Below the pieces are notes generated by a model. That model did no database searches, had not been told where the DNA came from, and was given only the letters and a program-made list of their open reading frames with translations. A DNA stretch of 64,000 nucleotides, taken from contig CM042555.1 in the NCBI GenBank assembly GCA_023630585.1, forward strand, positions 10,570,001-10,634,000, in the 5' to 3' direction. Made by a program: the position numbers and the translations under genes. Shown here one piece after another: positions 49,690-61,453 of the stretch. Origin of the DNA: Cranoglanis bouderius (taxonomy: Eukaryota > Chordata > Actinopteri > Siluriformes > Cranoglanididae). The number at the start of each line of letters is the position of its first letter. The stretch's first letter is position 1.

Positions 49690-50391
49690 TACAATTTCCA
49701 GGTGTGTCTGTGGGAATTTGCGCCCACTCTGTCAAAAGAGCATTTGTGAGGTCAAGCACCGATGTTGGACGAGAAGGCCTGGCTTGCAATTGATGTTCCC
49801 AGTCATCCCAAAGGTGTTAAGTGGGGTTGAGGTCAGGGCTTTGTGCATACCACTGGAGCTCCTCCATGTCTTTATGGACCTCGCTATGTGCACAGGGGCA
49901 TGGTCATGCTGAAACAGGAAAAGGCTTTCCCCAAAGTGTTGGACCAAAGGTGAAAGCATACCATTGTTTAAAATGTCTTTCTATGGTGTAGCATTAACAG
50001 TAACCCTTACTGGAACTAAGGAACCCAAACCCTGAAAAACAGCCCCAGAGCATTATCCTTCCTCAATCAAACTTTACTACTGGCACTATGTATCACCTGG
50101 CATCTGCCAAATCCAGATTCTTCCATCAGACTGCCAGATAGTGAAGCATGATTCATCACTCCAGAGAACACATTTCCAATGCTCCAGAGTCCAGTGGCGA
50201 TGTGGTTTACACCACTCCGACCGATGCTTGGCATTGCTTGTAGTGATCTTAGGCTTGTGTGCAGCTGCTCGGTCATGAAAACCCATGAAGCTCTCAACGC
50301 ACAGTTCATGTGCTGATGTTGCTTCCTGAGGCAGTTTGGAACTCTGTAGTGAGTGATACAGCAGAGCATAGGCAGTTTTTATAGCAGCCAC
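49690..50391 (-). pseudogene. Tc1-like transposase of element G2, broken
   Basis: Pieces in order on the minus strand: LPQEATSAHELCVESFMGFH, then HRSEWCKPHRHWTLEHWKCV with LWSDESCFTIWQSDGRIW (first catalytic Asp) in one frame. Next comes LSPLVQHFGESLFLFQHDHA with PVHIARSIKTW (second Asp). The third acidic region lies about 49780-49860, where expected from element G1 (SPDLNPTEHLW), but is out of frame here. The N-terminal DNA-binding domain is reduced. At least two frameshifts. Confidence 0.8.
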
Positions 50392-50483
50392 GTTCTGTGA
50401 GTTTGTGTGGCCTATAGCTTCCTGGCTGAGATGCTGTTGCTTCTAGACACTTCAATTTCACAATAATAGCACTTACAGTTGAA

Positions 50484-50535
50484 TAATAATAATAATAATT
50501 ATTATTATTATTATTAATAATAATTATTAATAATT

Positions 50536-50567
<32 letters not shown>

Positions 50568-50568
50568 G
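50484..50568. repeat. (AAT)n/(ATT)n compound triplet array
   Basis: AAT runs switch to ATT runs and back, which makes the tract self-complementary. It lies inside element G2. Confidence 0.93.
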
Positions 50569-50809
50569 TTAATAGCAGGGCAGAAATTTCACAAACTGAT
50601 TTGTGGCAAAGGTGGCATCCTATGACGGTACCACGTTTAAAGTCACTGAGCTTTTCAGTACAACCCATTCTTCTGCCAGTGTTTGTCTATGGAAAATGTT
50701 TGTCTATGTGCTTGATTTTATGCACCTGTTACCAGTAAGTGTGGCTGAAACACCTGAACTCAATCATTAGGAGGGGTGTCCACATACATTTTTTTTGCAA
50801 TATAGTGTA

Positions 50810-51296
50810 TTTATTGGTATAATTTTTGTGATCTGGTGTTAAGAAACGAATTACAGTATGGAGTGTTTCTCCAAAGAGAAAGTTGCTGTTTTCCTTGCTG
50901 AGAGCTCTTTAGTTACTTTTTGTGACAAAAAAAGTCACCTCCATTTGTACCGCTCGAAGATATACATGTTACGTCACTTTTTAAAATTGCATTTAAAGAT
51001 AAACAATGCATGCATCCTAAAGCATCCTAAAGCATCCCAAAGCATCCTAAAGCATCCTAAAAAATTAAGTATTTAGCTTTCAAAAGGTGTTCTATTGGGA
51101 TACTGTGCACTATATAGTGTATTACAATGCATTGCAGCCTATGTAGTAAAGAAGGAAATTTTGCCTTTGCTGTCAAATGTAATACAATGTAACATAAAAG
51201 CAAGAACAATAAATGAAAAATAAAAAGACTAATATGATGATGTATGATAATACTTGCATCAGTCCATAGAGAAGAGTTTTTTGAGATTGTTGTGGC
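50810..51296. other. No gene; short decamer repeat
   Basis: AGCATCCTAA or a variant recurs five times in tandem at about 51010-51060. Otherwise nothing recognised. Confidence 0.55.
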
Positions 51297-51675
51297 CAAA
51301 AATGCTTGATTTTGCTGCAGCTTTTTTCAAAATTTGCGATGTAATTTGTGGAGTTTTTTGTGCTTTATTTGCGTAAAACTATATTTAATAGGAAAAATTG
51401 CAATTGCACGAAATTTTTTTGCATGGTCTTTTGCAGTGATGTTTGTTGGTAGATGAGACCTTTTACAGTAGCTGTACTCATGTTTGAAGCACGGGAACCA
51501 AAGGGGGCTTTGGCTGCATGCGCATTACGACGACGTCACATGGCGTGTCTTGGCCTAAATCTGTGGAAAATCTGTGCTAATTCTGAAAAATTGCAAGCTC
51601 CACAGAATATTGCAAAGTTTCCTTGATTTTGCGTTAATTTCTGCGATTGCAAAATCGCTAAATCCTGGAGGGACT
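51297..51675. repeat. Interspersed repeat K, copy 2
   Basis: Same family as 7210-7602, with the same orientation and segment order, from GATTTTGCTGCAGC to AATCCTGGAGGGAC. Confidence 0.75.
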
Positions 51676-52803
51676 GATGCATGTCCGCAAGATATTGTGG
51701 TTATATTTAACAGTCATGCTGTGGTGCTGGACTTGTTCAGGCCAATATCGTGCAAGAAAAATGCACTAGAGTCAAAGTTCAGAATCACGCATAACTGGGA
51801 CATGTAAATTCTGAATAGCGCTTAAGTATGTAAGTACCAGTCTAAAGTCCGAATACCAACGTGAGTATTAATTTCAGTATTAAATCCTCACTGCAACTCT
51901 GAGTACAGTACAATTTTACATGGAATTATGTTATACCCTAATACATGTAAAATCTAGCTAAATACAAGCAACAAAAAATATTACTGTGTACAAATCAATG
52001 AACAATTCTGAAATATTAAATGTTACGATACTCTTTTTATATTGCGTTTTTCATTATTTTATTTATGAAAGGGACACAGGTTTTACCTTCCATGTTTAAC
52101 TGGTACAAGCAAATAATGACACTCTGCTGCTGTTTGTTTTGTCTGTGTCAGTGAAAAGTTATAGAATAGTTAATATCGGACTTCATTAAAACAGTAAACA
52201 TTTTAAGTAATTAAAAATTCAAATCCAATTTAAAAATGGATTCAGCAGCCCTGGATTAAAAAAAAAAAAAAAAAAAAACAGGCCTATGGCTCTGTAGCTG
52301 TGGAAGGTAGCTGTCAGCACAGCAGATAGCCGTCAACACAGTGTCAAGCCAGGAGCAAGGTCTCGACTCCTCACGTTCTCCACACTTGTTTATCAATCAG
52401 TTCCATTCTCCAGCACTCAAGCACTCAGTGTGCGGAAGAGATGGAGGAACGGAGAGAGAAAGAGAGTGAGAGATGCTGCCTCTCCTTCAATCATGAGTAT
52501 TCATGCGGCGTCACGCACAGCGGAGCGGCAATGCTTCACATCCTCTGATAAGGAAATGAGGAGATGCACTGGAGGGCAATTGCCAGCTAGGGTGCACTTC
52601 AGTCCAGTACTTATTCCTCAGAGGCAGCAAACACGTACAGACATCTTCAAGAGCTGTTTCTTTCCCTTACTCTCTTACCCACTTCTCACTCTGTCACTCT
52701 CTTCCTCACTCTTCCTCTCCTCACACACACATACAGACAGTTCTTATTCGCCAGGGTATTCCCTCTTCCCTAACCTTTCCTCAAACCTTTCTTTGGATAT
52801 GTA

Positions 52804-52863
<60 letters not shown>

Positions 52864-54033
52864 TATGTGTGGGAACACCACAGAGGGCAGAGGGTGAGCA
52901 AGTTAATACCTCTGTGCTCTGGGGGTTCCTCTGTGTCTCTGTGACATTGTCCTCTCCCCAGGGGAGCGAAATAAAATAAAGAGTCAGTTATAACAGAGGA
53001 CGTGTAGGGAAACAGAGAGAGAAAGAGAGAGCGTTAGCGAGGGTAGAACAGATGAGAGCATGCTGAGAGCAGAGTTGTACACAGTCTAAGGTGTATGGCT
53101 TGGAGGAAAGTGGAGTTGTCAGACTACATTAAAGGCCCGTGTGTGGAGATTAACACAGCAGTGTTTCGGCACAGGTTCAAGAGCTAAAGGAGCCTTTCAG
53201 CACAGCACTTGTGAATATTTCGAGTAATTTTGTAGTCAAGTACACAAAGTTTTGTTTTATTTCATACACTGGCCTTAAACCATGTAAAATCCAGCTTCTT
53301 CAAGTTAAATCCTGAACCTTTAAAGTAAAACTCTTAAAAGAGTATAGGCTGAATCCCAAATAGCCTCCTATTCGCTACAGCATATGCTCATTACTACATA
53401 GTGGTATTATAGAAGGCAAAACATGCTAAATAAAACACCATTTTAGATTCAGTCACAGAAAATTTTTACAAAAATGTAACATACCTTTCCTTTTAATATT
53501 TACTCTATTTTCACTAAAGTTTTGGTGATGTGTGTGCCCCTCAACACCCACACAGCACAAATATTTGACTTCTTCCATTATTCAACTTTCCCAAACTAAT
53601 ACACATCTGGTGTTACTTACTTAGTAAGCCAAAGCAGAATTAAAAGACTGACCATTTAAAAGTATGGATTTTGATATAGGAATAGGAATATGTTTTAGCT
53701 GCAAAATATAGATTTTGTTAATGGCCTTTTGTAATGTTCAATGTGCCCTCTAACAAAACAAAACAAAAATGTTTATTGTGCTCTTGAGGCATACTGGCTC
53801 CTTTTATAAATCCAGGATAATATTTTTGGTCACACGATTCCCAGTCTTTAACCATGACACAACAATACTGCAGTTGCAATATCTACTATTTCTGTCCATT
53901 TTACTCCATGAATGATTATAAGATAGCAGATGAAATAATTATTGCTCACCTTTAGTTGAGAAGACCACAAGATCAGTCAGGTATAGCAATGACAGACACA
54001 GTGGGAAGAAAAAGAGAAACACATTAGTATATA
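51676..54033. other. No gene recognised; a (TG)n array at 52807-52856
   Basis: An A run lies at 52258-52278 and a TG array of about 50 bases at 52807-52856. The block 52280-52640 is high in complexity and purine-rich in part. The ORF at 52430 runs into the TG array and shows no domain. Confidence 0.5.
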
Positions 54034-54035
54034 TA

Positions 54036-55565
54036 CAGTTGGGGGGGAAAGTATTTGATCCCCTGCTGATTTTGTACGTTTGCCCACTGACAAAGAAATG
54101 ATCAGTCTATAATTTTAATGGTAGGTGTATTTTAACCGTGAGAGACAGAATAACAACAAAAAAATCCAGAAAAACGCATTTCAAAAAAGTTATAAATTGA
54201 TTTGCATTTTAATGAGTGAAATAAGTATTTGACCCCTTCGACTTAGTACTTGGTGCAAAACCCTTGTTGGCAATCACAGAGGTCAGACGTTTCTTGTAGT
54301 TGGCCACCAGGTTTGCACACATCTCAGGAGGGATTTTGTCCCACTCCTCTTTGCAGATCCTCTCCAAGTCATTAAGGTCTCGAGGCTGATGTTTGGCAAC
54401 TCGAACCTTCAGCTCCCTCCACAGATTTTCTATGGGATTAAGGTCTGGAGACTGGTTAGGCCACTCCAGGACCTTAATGTGCTTCTTCTTGAGCAACTCC
54501 TTTGTTGCCTTGGCTGTGTGTTTTGGGTCATTGTCATGCTGGAATATCCATCCATGACACATTTTCAATGCCCTGGCTGAGGGAAGGAGGTTCTCACCCA
54601 AGATTTGACGGTACATGGCCCCGTCCATCGTCCCTTTGATGCGGTGCAGCTGTCCTGTCCCCTTAGCAGAAAAACACCCACAAAGCATAATGTTCCCATC
54701 TCCATATTTGACGGTGGGGATGGTGTTCTTGGGGTCATAGGCAGCATTCCTCCTCCTCCAAACACGGCGCGTTGAGTTGATGCCAAAGAGCTCGATTTTG
54801 GTCTCATCTGACCACAACACTTTCACCCAGTTCTCCTCTGAATCATTCAGGCAAACTTCAGACGGGTCTGTAAATGTGCTTTCTTGAGCAGGGGGACCTT
54901 GAGGGCGCTGCAGGATTTCAGTCCTTCACAACGTAGTGTGTTACCAATTGTTTTCTTGGTGACTATGGTCCCAGCTGCCTTGAGATCATTAACAAGATCC
55001 TTCCGTGTAGTTCTGGGCTGATTCCTCACCGTTCTCATGATCATTGAAACTCCACGAGGTGAGATCTTGTATGGAGCCCCAGACCGAGAGAAACTGACAG
55101 TTGTTTTGTGTTTCTTCCATTTGCGAATAATCGCTGTTTGGTGTTGTCACCTTCTCACCAAGCTGCTTGGCGATGGTCTTGTAGCCCATTCCAGCCTTGT
55201 GTCGGTCTACAATCTTGTCCCTGACATCTTGGACAGCTCTTTGGTCTTGGCCATGGTGGAGAGTTTGGAATCTGATTGATTGATTGCTTCTGTGGACAGG
55301 TGTCTTTTATACAGGTCACAAGCTGAGATTAGGAGCACAGCCAGAAATCTTGCTGATTGATAGGGGATCAAATACTTATTTCACTCATTAAAATGCAAAT
55401 CAATTTATAACTTTTTTGAAGTGCGTTTTTCTGGATTTTTTTTGTTGTTATTCTGTCTCTCACTGTTAAAATACACCTACCATTAAAATTATAGACTGAT
55501 CATTTCTTTGTTAGTGGGCAAACGTACAAAATCAACAGGGGATCAAATACTTTTTTCCCTCACTG
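54036..55565 (-). mobile_element. Full-length Tc1-like transposon C (1530 bp)
   Basis: TA flanks both ends (54034-54035 and 55566-55567). The ends are inverted copies carrying AAGTATTTGATCCCCTG and CTGATTTTGTACGTTTGCCC. The terminal repeats are about 200 bp, with an inner AGTATTTGATCCCCTATC repeat. This is the same family as the element starting at 63473. It holds a broken transposase. Confidence 0.94.
54209..55254 (-). pseudogene. Tc1 transposase of element C, DD34E, with three indels
   Basis: The start ATG is complementary to 55252-55254 (MAKTKELSK). One missing base near 55228 sends the frame to a stop; the copy at 63842 keeps the base. GYKKTI-type text resumes in another frame as MGYKTIAKQLGEKVTT (from 55189). 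An added base after VTT shifts it again to MIMRTVRNQPRTTRKDLVND (55044-54847), ending RLKFA* at a deletion. The last 205 codons (54826-54209) are open and contain LWSDETKIELFG, FQHDNDPKHTAKATKE and SPDLNPIENLW. All three catalytic acids are present with 34 residues between the second and third. Expected family length is about 340 residues. Dead copy. Confidence 0.93.
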
Positions 55566-55573
55566 TATATATA

Positions 55574-56468
55574 CGGTGCCCTCCACCAATATTGGTAAAA
55601 ACCCTTTACCCTTGGTAAAAATTGTCATTATTGTTTAACCTTTAGATATTTTGTTCACAAAAATACTCTGCTCTCATGGATATCAAATAATTGCAAACAC
55701 AACACAGATTTATCAAAAACAAATTATCTTTGATAAATACAGGTGTGTAACAATTATTGGCACCCCTGTGAATTCATATGAGAAAAATATATTTGAAGTA
55801 TATTCCCATTGATACTCTAATTTTTTTTTAGGTATACCTGGGTGACTAGGAAAAGGAAATTGTTCAACCATAACTTCCTGTTTCACAGGGGTATAAATAT
55901 AAAGTAACACACAGGCCAAACTTCCTTAGTCATTCATAACAATGGGTAAGACCAAGGAATATAGCTGTAATGTGCGGCAAAAGGTTGTTGAGCTTCACAA
56001 AATGGGAAGTGGCTATAAGAAAATAGCGCAAGCATTGAAAATGCCCATTTCCACCATCAGGGCAATAATTAAGAAGTTCCAGTCAACTGGAAATGTTATG
56101 AATCAACCTGGAATTGGAGGTGTGTCTATGTTATCTCAACGCACTGTGAAGAGGATGGTGTGAGTGGCCAAAAAATCTCCAAGGATCACAGCTGGAGAAT
56201 TGCAGAAGTTAGTTGTGTCTTGGGGTCAGAAAGTCTCCAAAACTACAAACCGAAGTGACCTACATCACCACAAGTTGTTTGGAAGGGTTTCAAGAAAAAA
56301 GCCTCTACTCTCATGCAAAAACAAACTCAAGCGTCTTCAGTTTGACAGGCACTACTGGAACTTCAAATGGGATCGGGTTCTATGGTCAAATGAAACCAAA
56401 ACAGAGCTTTTTGGCAATAAAAACCAGAGGTGGTTTTGGCGCACACAGAGGCATAGCCATAAAAAAAG
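55574..56468 (+). mobile_element. Tc1-like element F, 3' truncated
   Basis: The 5' terminus CGGTGCCCTCCACCAATATT follows TA at 55572-55573. It is separated from element C only by TATATATA. The leader matches the fragment at 1053-1348. The transposase frame opens at 55942. The element is lost after about 56468, where a T-rich stretch and repeat M begin, so there is no right terminal repeat. Confidence 0.85.
55942..56460 (+). pseudogene. Tc1-like transposase, N-terminal half, with stop and mutated Asp
   Basis: It begins MGKTKEYSCNVRQKVVELHK and GSGYKKIAQALKMPISTIRA, a typical Tc1 paired-like DNA-binding region (residues about 1-60). A TGA at 56161-56163 interrupts the frame after RTVKRMV. The frame continues VAKKSPRITAGELQKLV and reaches RVLWSNETKTELFG. 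There the first catalytic Asp (SDET in relatives) has become Asn. The second and third acids are deleted. Non-functional. Confidence 0.88.
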
Positions 56469-56469
56469 A

Positions 56470-56945
56470 TTTTTTTTTTTCATTTTTTTCCTTAACAAAA
56501 AAAAATTTTGCATAAGTTTTATTTTTATTGCTCTTGAAGTTAATATGACAAAAAAACACAGCTTGTCATGTCACCAAGAAACCAGAAAGTGGCAGGAAAC
56601 CCACTGACCGTTACAAAGCACTGACACTGGAGACTCCTTCCATAAATGTTTAATAAACATCTCCTTACAGAAAGCTTTATCATATCAATGATTATGCATT
56701 TTTCTTTGTTAAATATCAACATGCTTTTTGATCTATTTATAATTAGTGTGAGATTATGTAAGTTTCCATCCCTGTGAATTAGCTGCTGCTATAGAAACAA
56801 TACAAAATAGAAATGAATTAGAAAGAGCGCCTAAACCTGTGATTTGTCTTGCAGCCAGAACTGCAGTCACAGACGCACCATCTGACCAATCAGAATCGAG
56901 AATTCAATAACGCTGTGGTTTAATCATAATTAATGTGATCTGTTT
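56470..56945. repeat. Interspersed repeat M, copy 2
   Basis: It shares CAGCTTGTCATGT, then the end segment with CTGACCAATCAGAATCGAG, with copies at 8690-9135 and (reversed) 59690-59845. It follows directly on truncated Tc1 element F. Left boundary uncertain because of T and A runs. Confidence 0.6.
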
Positions 56946-57476
56946 GAGCTTTGCTCAAATTAGTCTTCTGTTGATTTAAAATGAAATGAAGTGCAATTGA
57001 ACTATTTTGTTCACTTTAGTCATTACCGTACAACTCTAGAACATTCTCTTACATTCCATAAATCTGTTCATAAATCTGTATCATATGATTTTAAGATTCA
57101 AAAACTCAGGAGAGCAAATAAAATATAGAGCCAAGTAACTTCTAGTACTTTGGCAACTCTCCTAATTGTACATAGTACAAACTTTTCAAATCTCAGCTTT
57201 TCAAAGAAGTGAATTAAAATGACTCGACTCGCCTTCGTCTTCAGAGCGAGTTTTCAATTGGTCCATCATAAAAGCTTAAATGACACTCGTCTGTGAGACG
57301 CTGTCTGGCTCTGATCTATCTCACAACACCAGGCTGGAGGAGACACGCAGCTTTCTCATTCGTTATTAATCAGCTAATTAAAAATGGTGCACTCCGCCTA
57401 TCTGAGAAGAGATGATGAATGGAGAAGGAAGGGCGAGAAAGCAGGACAAGTCCCCTGAGGGGAGAGGGAGGACACA

Positions 57477-57545
<69 letters not shown>

Positions 57546-59689
57546 AGAGATCTGGATGATGTGTAAATGAATAAAGAGACGCACTTTTTTTCCCCGACAT
57601 GTTGTTCATGTTCTCATCAGCTGCACTTTTATAACCAGGCAGTGAAGGTTGCATTACAGTTAAGAAATGACAAACGGTTTAAAGGCTCTATGATTCTTCA
57701 TTACGAACAAAAATCAATCGTTGTAAATATTGACTGGATCAAAATATAGGTTTCATAAATGGCATGGAAATGTTAGGGGGCAGATGTGTGTATGCTACAC
57801 CAGCCTTACATAGTATGAGGCCTTATAAACCAGAGTAGTTTCTTTCCGCAAGATTTCCTTTGCCCTAAAGGCCAACGAATAAAAGCAATGCTTCAGTAGC
57901 ACATGAAACAATAAAGAATCAGTGCAGCAAATAAACCTGGAAATGGCTGCTGGTGCACAAACATACACTCCTGTATAAGCAGCCAATTTGAAAAAAAAAA
58001 AGTTTTTTTTAAAACTAAAGCTTTTTAGTTTACAGTCTCATAGTGGACAAGGAAAGAAAACAATACAGGCTTCTGGATTTTGGAAAACAAAACCTGGTTT
58101 CAGTTTTATGGCTCATCATCCACATTAAGCCGCGTGGCTCATTACGCAACCTTTGTGTTCAGTGGGGTCTTTCCCCAGACGTTCACAGGAGCTACAGATT
58201 TCCCCCTTTATTCACAAGACTTTTCTATCACAAACACTCACACCCAGTTCGGTCCGCTTCTCTGACTTAAAAACTAATTAAGCCACAGGAGGGAACATGC
58301 TCCAGTTTTTTTTTTTTCCTTCCACAATCACATGATTAAAACGACAGAGCGAGCGAGGCATCGGAACGAGTGAATCAGTAGGGGCAGAGGCCGTGCCCTC
58401 ACACACACCAACTGTCCTTTAAGACAAACAGAAGGGACTGCTGTGCCTGTTCAGTCTGTCTTGGCTTCCTGTTATCTTACAGTCTCCTGGTCCATATGGA
58501 AATACGTAAACTGTTCTTTATACTGCACACACAATTAGAGCGAGAGTATAGCGCTGTTACGTTATGGAACTGGGACACGTCCTTGATTCTCATTCGATGC
58601 ACACTTCCAGTTTTACCTGCATCCTTGTCCGTTTTCACCTTGCTCACTTCTTTCTATTCATATCACACCGTTCATGTAATTAAAATGAAGGTTCTTTTTT
58701 AGTCTGCCAGCCGCAAGCCTACCCACAGTGCTCGTAGCAGAGCTCAGCTAAGCACTAGCATGTCAGAAATGGTAACTTGTCATTTAGACTGTGATTGGTA
58801 TGTAGTTAAAATATGAATATAAAATATCAGCTATTATAATAATTCATTCAATGATACATCACGATTCTGCATTGATACAAAAACAAAGCCCCAATCAAAA
58901 TTTTCTATAAGCTCATAAACCTGTTTCCCCAGACATTTCTGAATAAAAATAAACACTAGGATTAGATTAAGAAAAATAATAGCTATTGTCCATGATGGAT
59001 AAAAACAATGTTTTAAAATCAGCAAGTCAAAAAAAACAAAAAAAACCAAAACAAAACCTAAAATCAAATTGCACCAAGATGTATAATCATTTTATAATCA
59101 TATCTGACCACCCTGAATCAAAATGAAATCCAACCATAAAGTGCCCTAGATTCCATAAGACAATAATGATAACTGACTGAACTAACACATAAAGGATTTC
59201 TAACTATACGAGTTGTATGCCATCAGAAGCTCATAAACACAACCTAATTGCACTTTTAATTGTTAAACCCTGCATATGGATCCATTACAGTGATGGATCC
59301 CTGGGCCACCCACAGCTCCAACCAGTTCTGCTGTTCTACCGGCAGCCCCAGCATTTGTTTGGCAGACTAGAAGTGCTCAGTATCCTCCATAGACATCCCA
59401 TCATGCCAGTGGTCCCTTTGATGTCGACATCCAGAAGCTTTGAATTAGTTAGGGAAAGGCAAAGCAGCTCCCAATCTCCATGCTAATTAAGTCCAAACAG
59501 CTGGTCCTCGCGCCTCTCCGAATGCAGTAAACACTCGCACAAACGATCAAATTTCTCTTCACTAAGATCAACGCTTCTCTATGAAAGTATGATCGATGAT
59601 AGTTTAAGTGTTCATTCCACCTATGTGAGTCTGTTTAATATATCATGATAACTTCGTAACCTTTTATCACGGTTATGTACAACAGCGCT
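56946..59689. other. No gene recognised; (GA)n array at 57481-57536
   Basis: A GA microsatellite of about 56 bases is flanked by purine-rich DNA. The reading frames here are repeat read-through or lack any recognisable domain. Confidence 0.5.
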
Positions 59690-59845
59690 GTTGAATTCTT
59701 GAGTCTGGCGGTCAGATTGGTCAGAAAGTGTTTATTAATTTTAGTAACTCTGACAATAGTGTTGGTTTGAAGGTAAATCACAGGTTTATATTAATGTGCC
59801 TGTTATGAAAAATTATCTCTTCTATAGTAACAGCTAATTCATAGC
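59690..59845. repeat. Interspersed repeat M, copy 3 (reverse orientation, short)
   Basis: CAGCGCTGTTGAATTCTTGA and CAGATTGGTCAG complement the right end of copies 1 and 2. AAATCACAGGTTTA and TCTATAGTAACAGCTAATTC follow in the same order as in copy 2 inverted. It ends about 20 bp before the SINE at 59866. Confidence 0.65.
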
Positions 59846-59865
59846 GACTTGTATGGTGAATACTC

Positions 59866-60170
59866 CATCCATCCATTTTCTATCCCAGGGAACTCGGGGC
59901 ACGAGAGAGGGGACACCTTGGGCGAGGTGCCAACACATCGCAGGACACAATCACAGACACATTCACATGCTACAGACAATTTGGAAATGCCAATCAGCCT
60001 ACAACACATGTTTGTGGGCTAGGGGGAGGAAACCGGAGTACCCAGAGGAAACCCCTGAAGCATGGGGAGAACATGCAAACTCCGCAAACGCAGGGTGGAG
60101 GCAGGAAATTGAACCCCCAACTCCTGAGGTGCGAGGCAAAAGTGTTAACCACTAAGCCACTGTGTCCCCT
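59866..60170 (-). repeat. tRNA-headed SINE, family 1, copy 6
   Basis: Starts CATCCATCCATTTTCTATCC and ends GTTAACCACTAAGCCACTG (the complement of the head start). The B box region is degenerate (GAAATTGAACCCCC). The 100-codon plus frame is SINE read-through. Confidence 0.9.
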
Positions 60171-60463
60171 GGTGTATACTCCACATAATCAAATGCTAAT
60201 TAGATTGACTAATCTGAGGAAGTTAGCTAGGAAACTGGCTAACACTGTCTAAGCTAAGCTATTCCAATTAATCTTAGCATTACTTATTTAACTTGGTGGG
60301 TTGTTTGGGGTTTTTTTTGGTAATGAATTCCTGCAACCACTTTTACTCTACAAAGGTTCTTTACACACTTAACTGTATGTCCATCGACCACCCTAAAGAG
60401 TTCTTTAGTTTGTCCTTCTTGGTTTGTTTCTATGGAGAGCCCTACAACAGAAGAGGTTCCATG
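60171..60463. other. No gene; fragment of a dispersed repeat
   Basis: GGTTCTTTACACACTTAACT, with TTTGTCCTTCTTGGTTTG and GAGAGCCCTACAACAGAAG, resembles 14880-15020. Confidence 0.4.
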
Positions 60464-60465
60464 TA

Positions 60466-60983
60466 CAGTGGTGCTTGAAAGTTTGTGAACCCTTTTGAAT
60501 TTTATATTTCTGCATAAATAGAACCTAAAACATCATCAGATTTTCTAAAAGTCCTAAAAGTAGACAACAAGAACCTTTTCCAGCTTGATGAGCATCAGCA
60601 ACTCTTTTTCTGAGGTCCTCAGAAATCTCCTTTGTTCGTGCCATGATACACTTCCACAAACATGTGTTGTGAAGATCAGACTTTGATAGATCCCTGTTCT
60701 TTAAATAAAACAGGGTGCTCATTCACACCTGATTGTCGTCCCATTGATTGAAAACACCTGACTCTAATTTCATCTTCAAATTAACTGCTAATCCTAGAGG
60801 TTCACATACTTTTGCCACTCACAGATATGTAATATTGGATCATTTTCCTCAATAAATAAATGACCACATATAGTATTCTTGTCTCATTTGTCTACTTTTA
60901 GGACTTGTGAAAATCTGATGATGTTTTAGGTCATATTTATGCAGAAATGTTCTAAAGGGTTAACAAACTTTCAAGCACCACTG
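60466..60983 (-). mobile_element. Internally deleted Tc1-like element H (518 bp)
   Basis: The ends CAGTGGTGCTTGAAAGTTTG and its complement are flanked by TA (60464-60465 and 60984-60985). On the minus strand the first codons of the transposase survive: MARTKEISEDLRKRVADAHQ and AGKG. After that the frame jumps straight into the right terminal region, so nearly the whole gene is deleted. It is a MITE-like derivative. Confidence 0.9.
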
Positions 60984-60985
60984 TA

Positions 60986-61417
60986 GAACATAGAGCCATT
61001 AAACATCCTTGTGGAAGTGTTATTTCTAAGTACATTTCAATAATCACAATCTGATGTACTAAAACAGAGCAGTATAGGGGAAATAAAGGACATTACGGAA
61101 TTGGAAAATGCCCCGATATGTTTTCTGTCATGTTTGTGGGCTGACATCTATGCTTCCCTTCTTCAAATGACCAGGAATCACAAGACCATGAAATTTATTC
61201 ACAGTCTGCCTCCAGACTGTCTCCAGATGTCACGCATGGCTACATAGGAGTAGCCACAAAACTAACTTTTTGAACAGATAATTGCTGCTCTTAGTGCCTG
61301 CTGTCTGCCAGCGCATTGTTTGCATTAAAATCAATGGCAAGAAATGCTGTTTTTTCTTAATATCTAATACTTAATACAGCATAGAGACTAAAGTTGCACC
61401 ATCGTGGTCTGTAGTAG

Positions 61418-61453
<36 letters not shown>

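Larger units (their letters stand above)
49545..50807. mobile_element. Full-length Tc1/mariner element G2 (1263 bp)
   Basis: The left end CATTATATGGCCAAAAGTATG and the right end (complement of CACTATATTGCAAAAAAAAT) are flanked by TA at 49543-49544 and 50808-50809. A long array of AAT and ATT triplets (50484-50568) lies near the right end. It contains a broken transposase on the minus strand. The family is the same as the deletion derivative at 26066-26590. Confidence 0.9.

Noticed and set aside
52430..52897. 155-codon open frame, plus strand
   Set aside because: It ends in a Cys-Val run from the TG array and has no recognisable domain or splice context. Not supported as a gene.
57370..57654. 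94-codon open frame on the minus strand
   Set aside because: It is dominated by a Ser-Leu run from the GA array. Not a gene.
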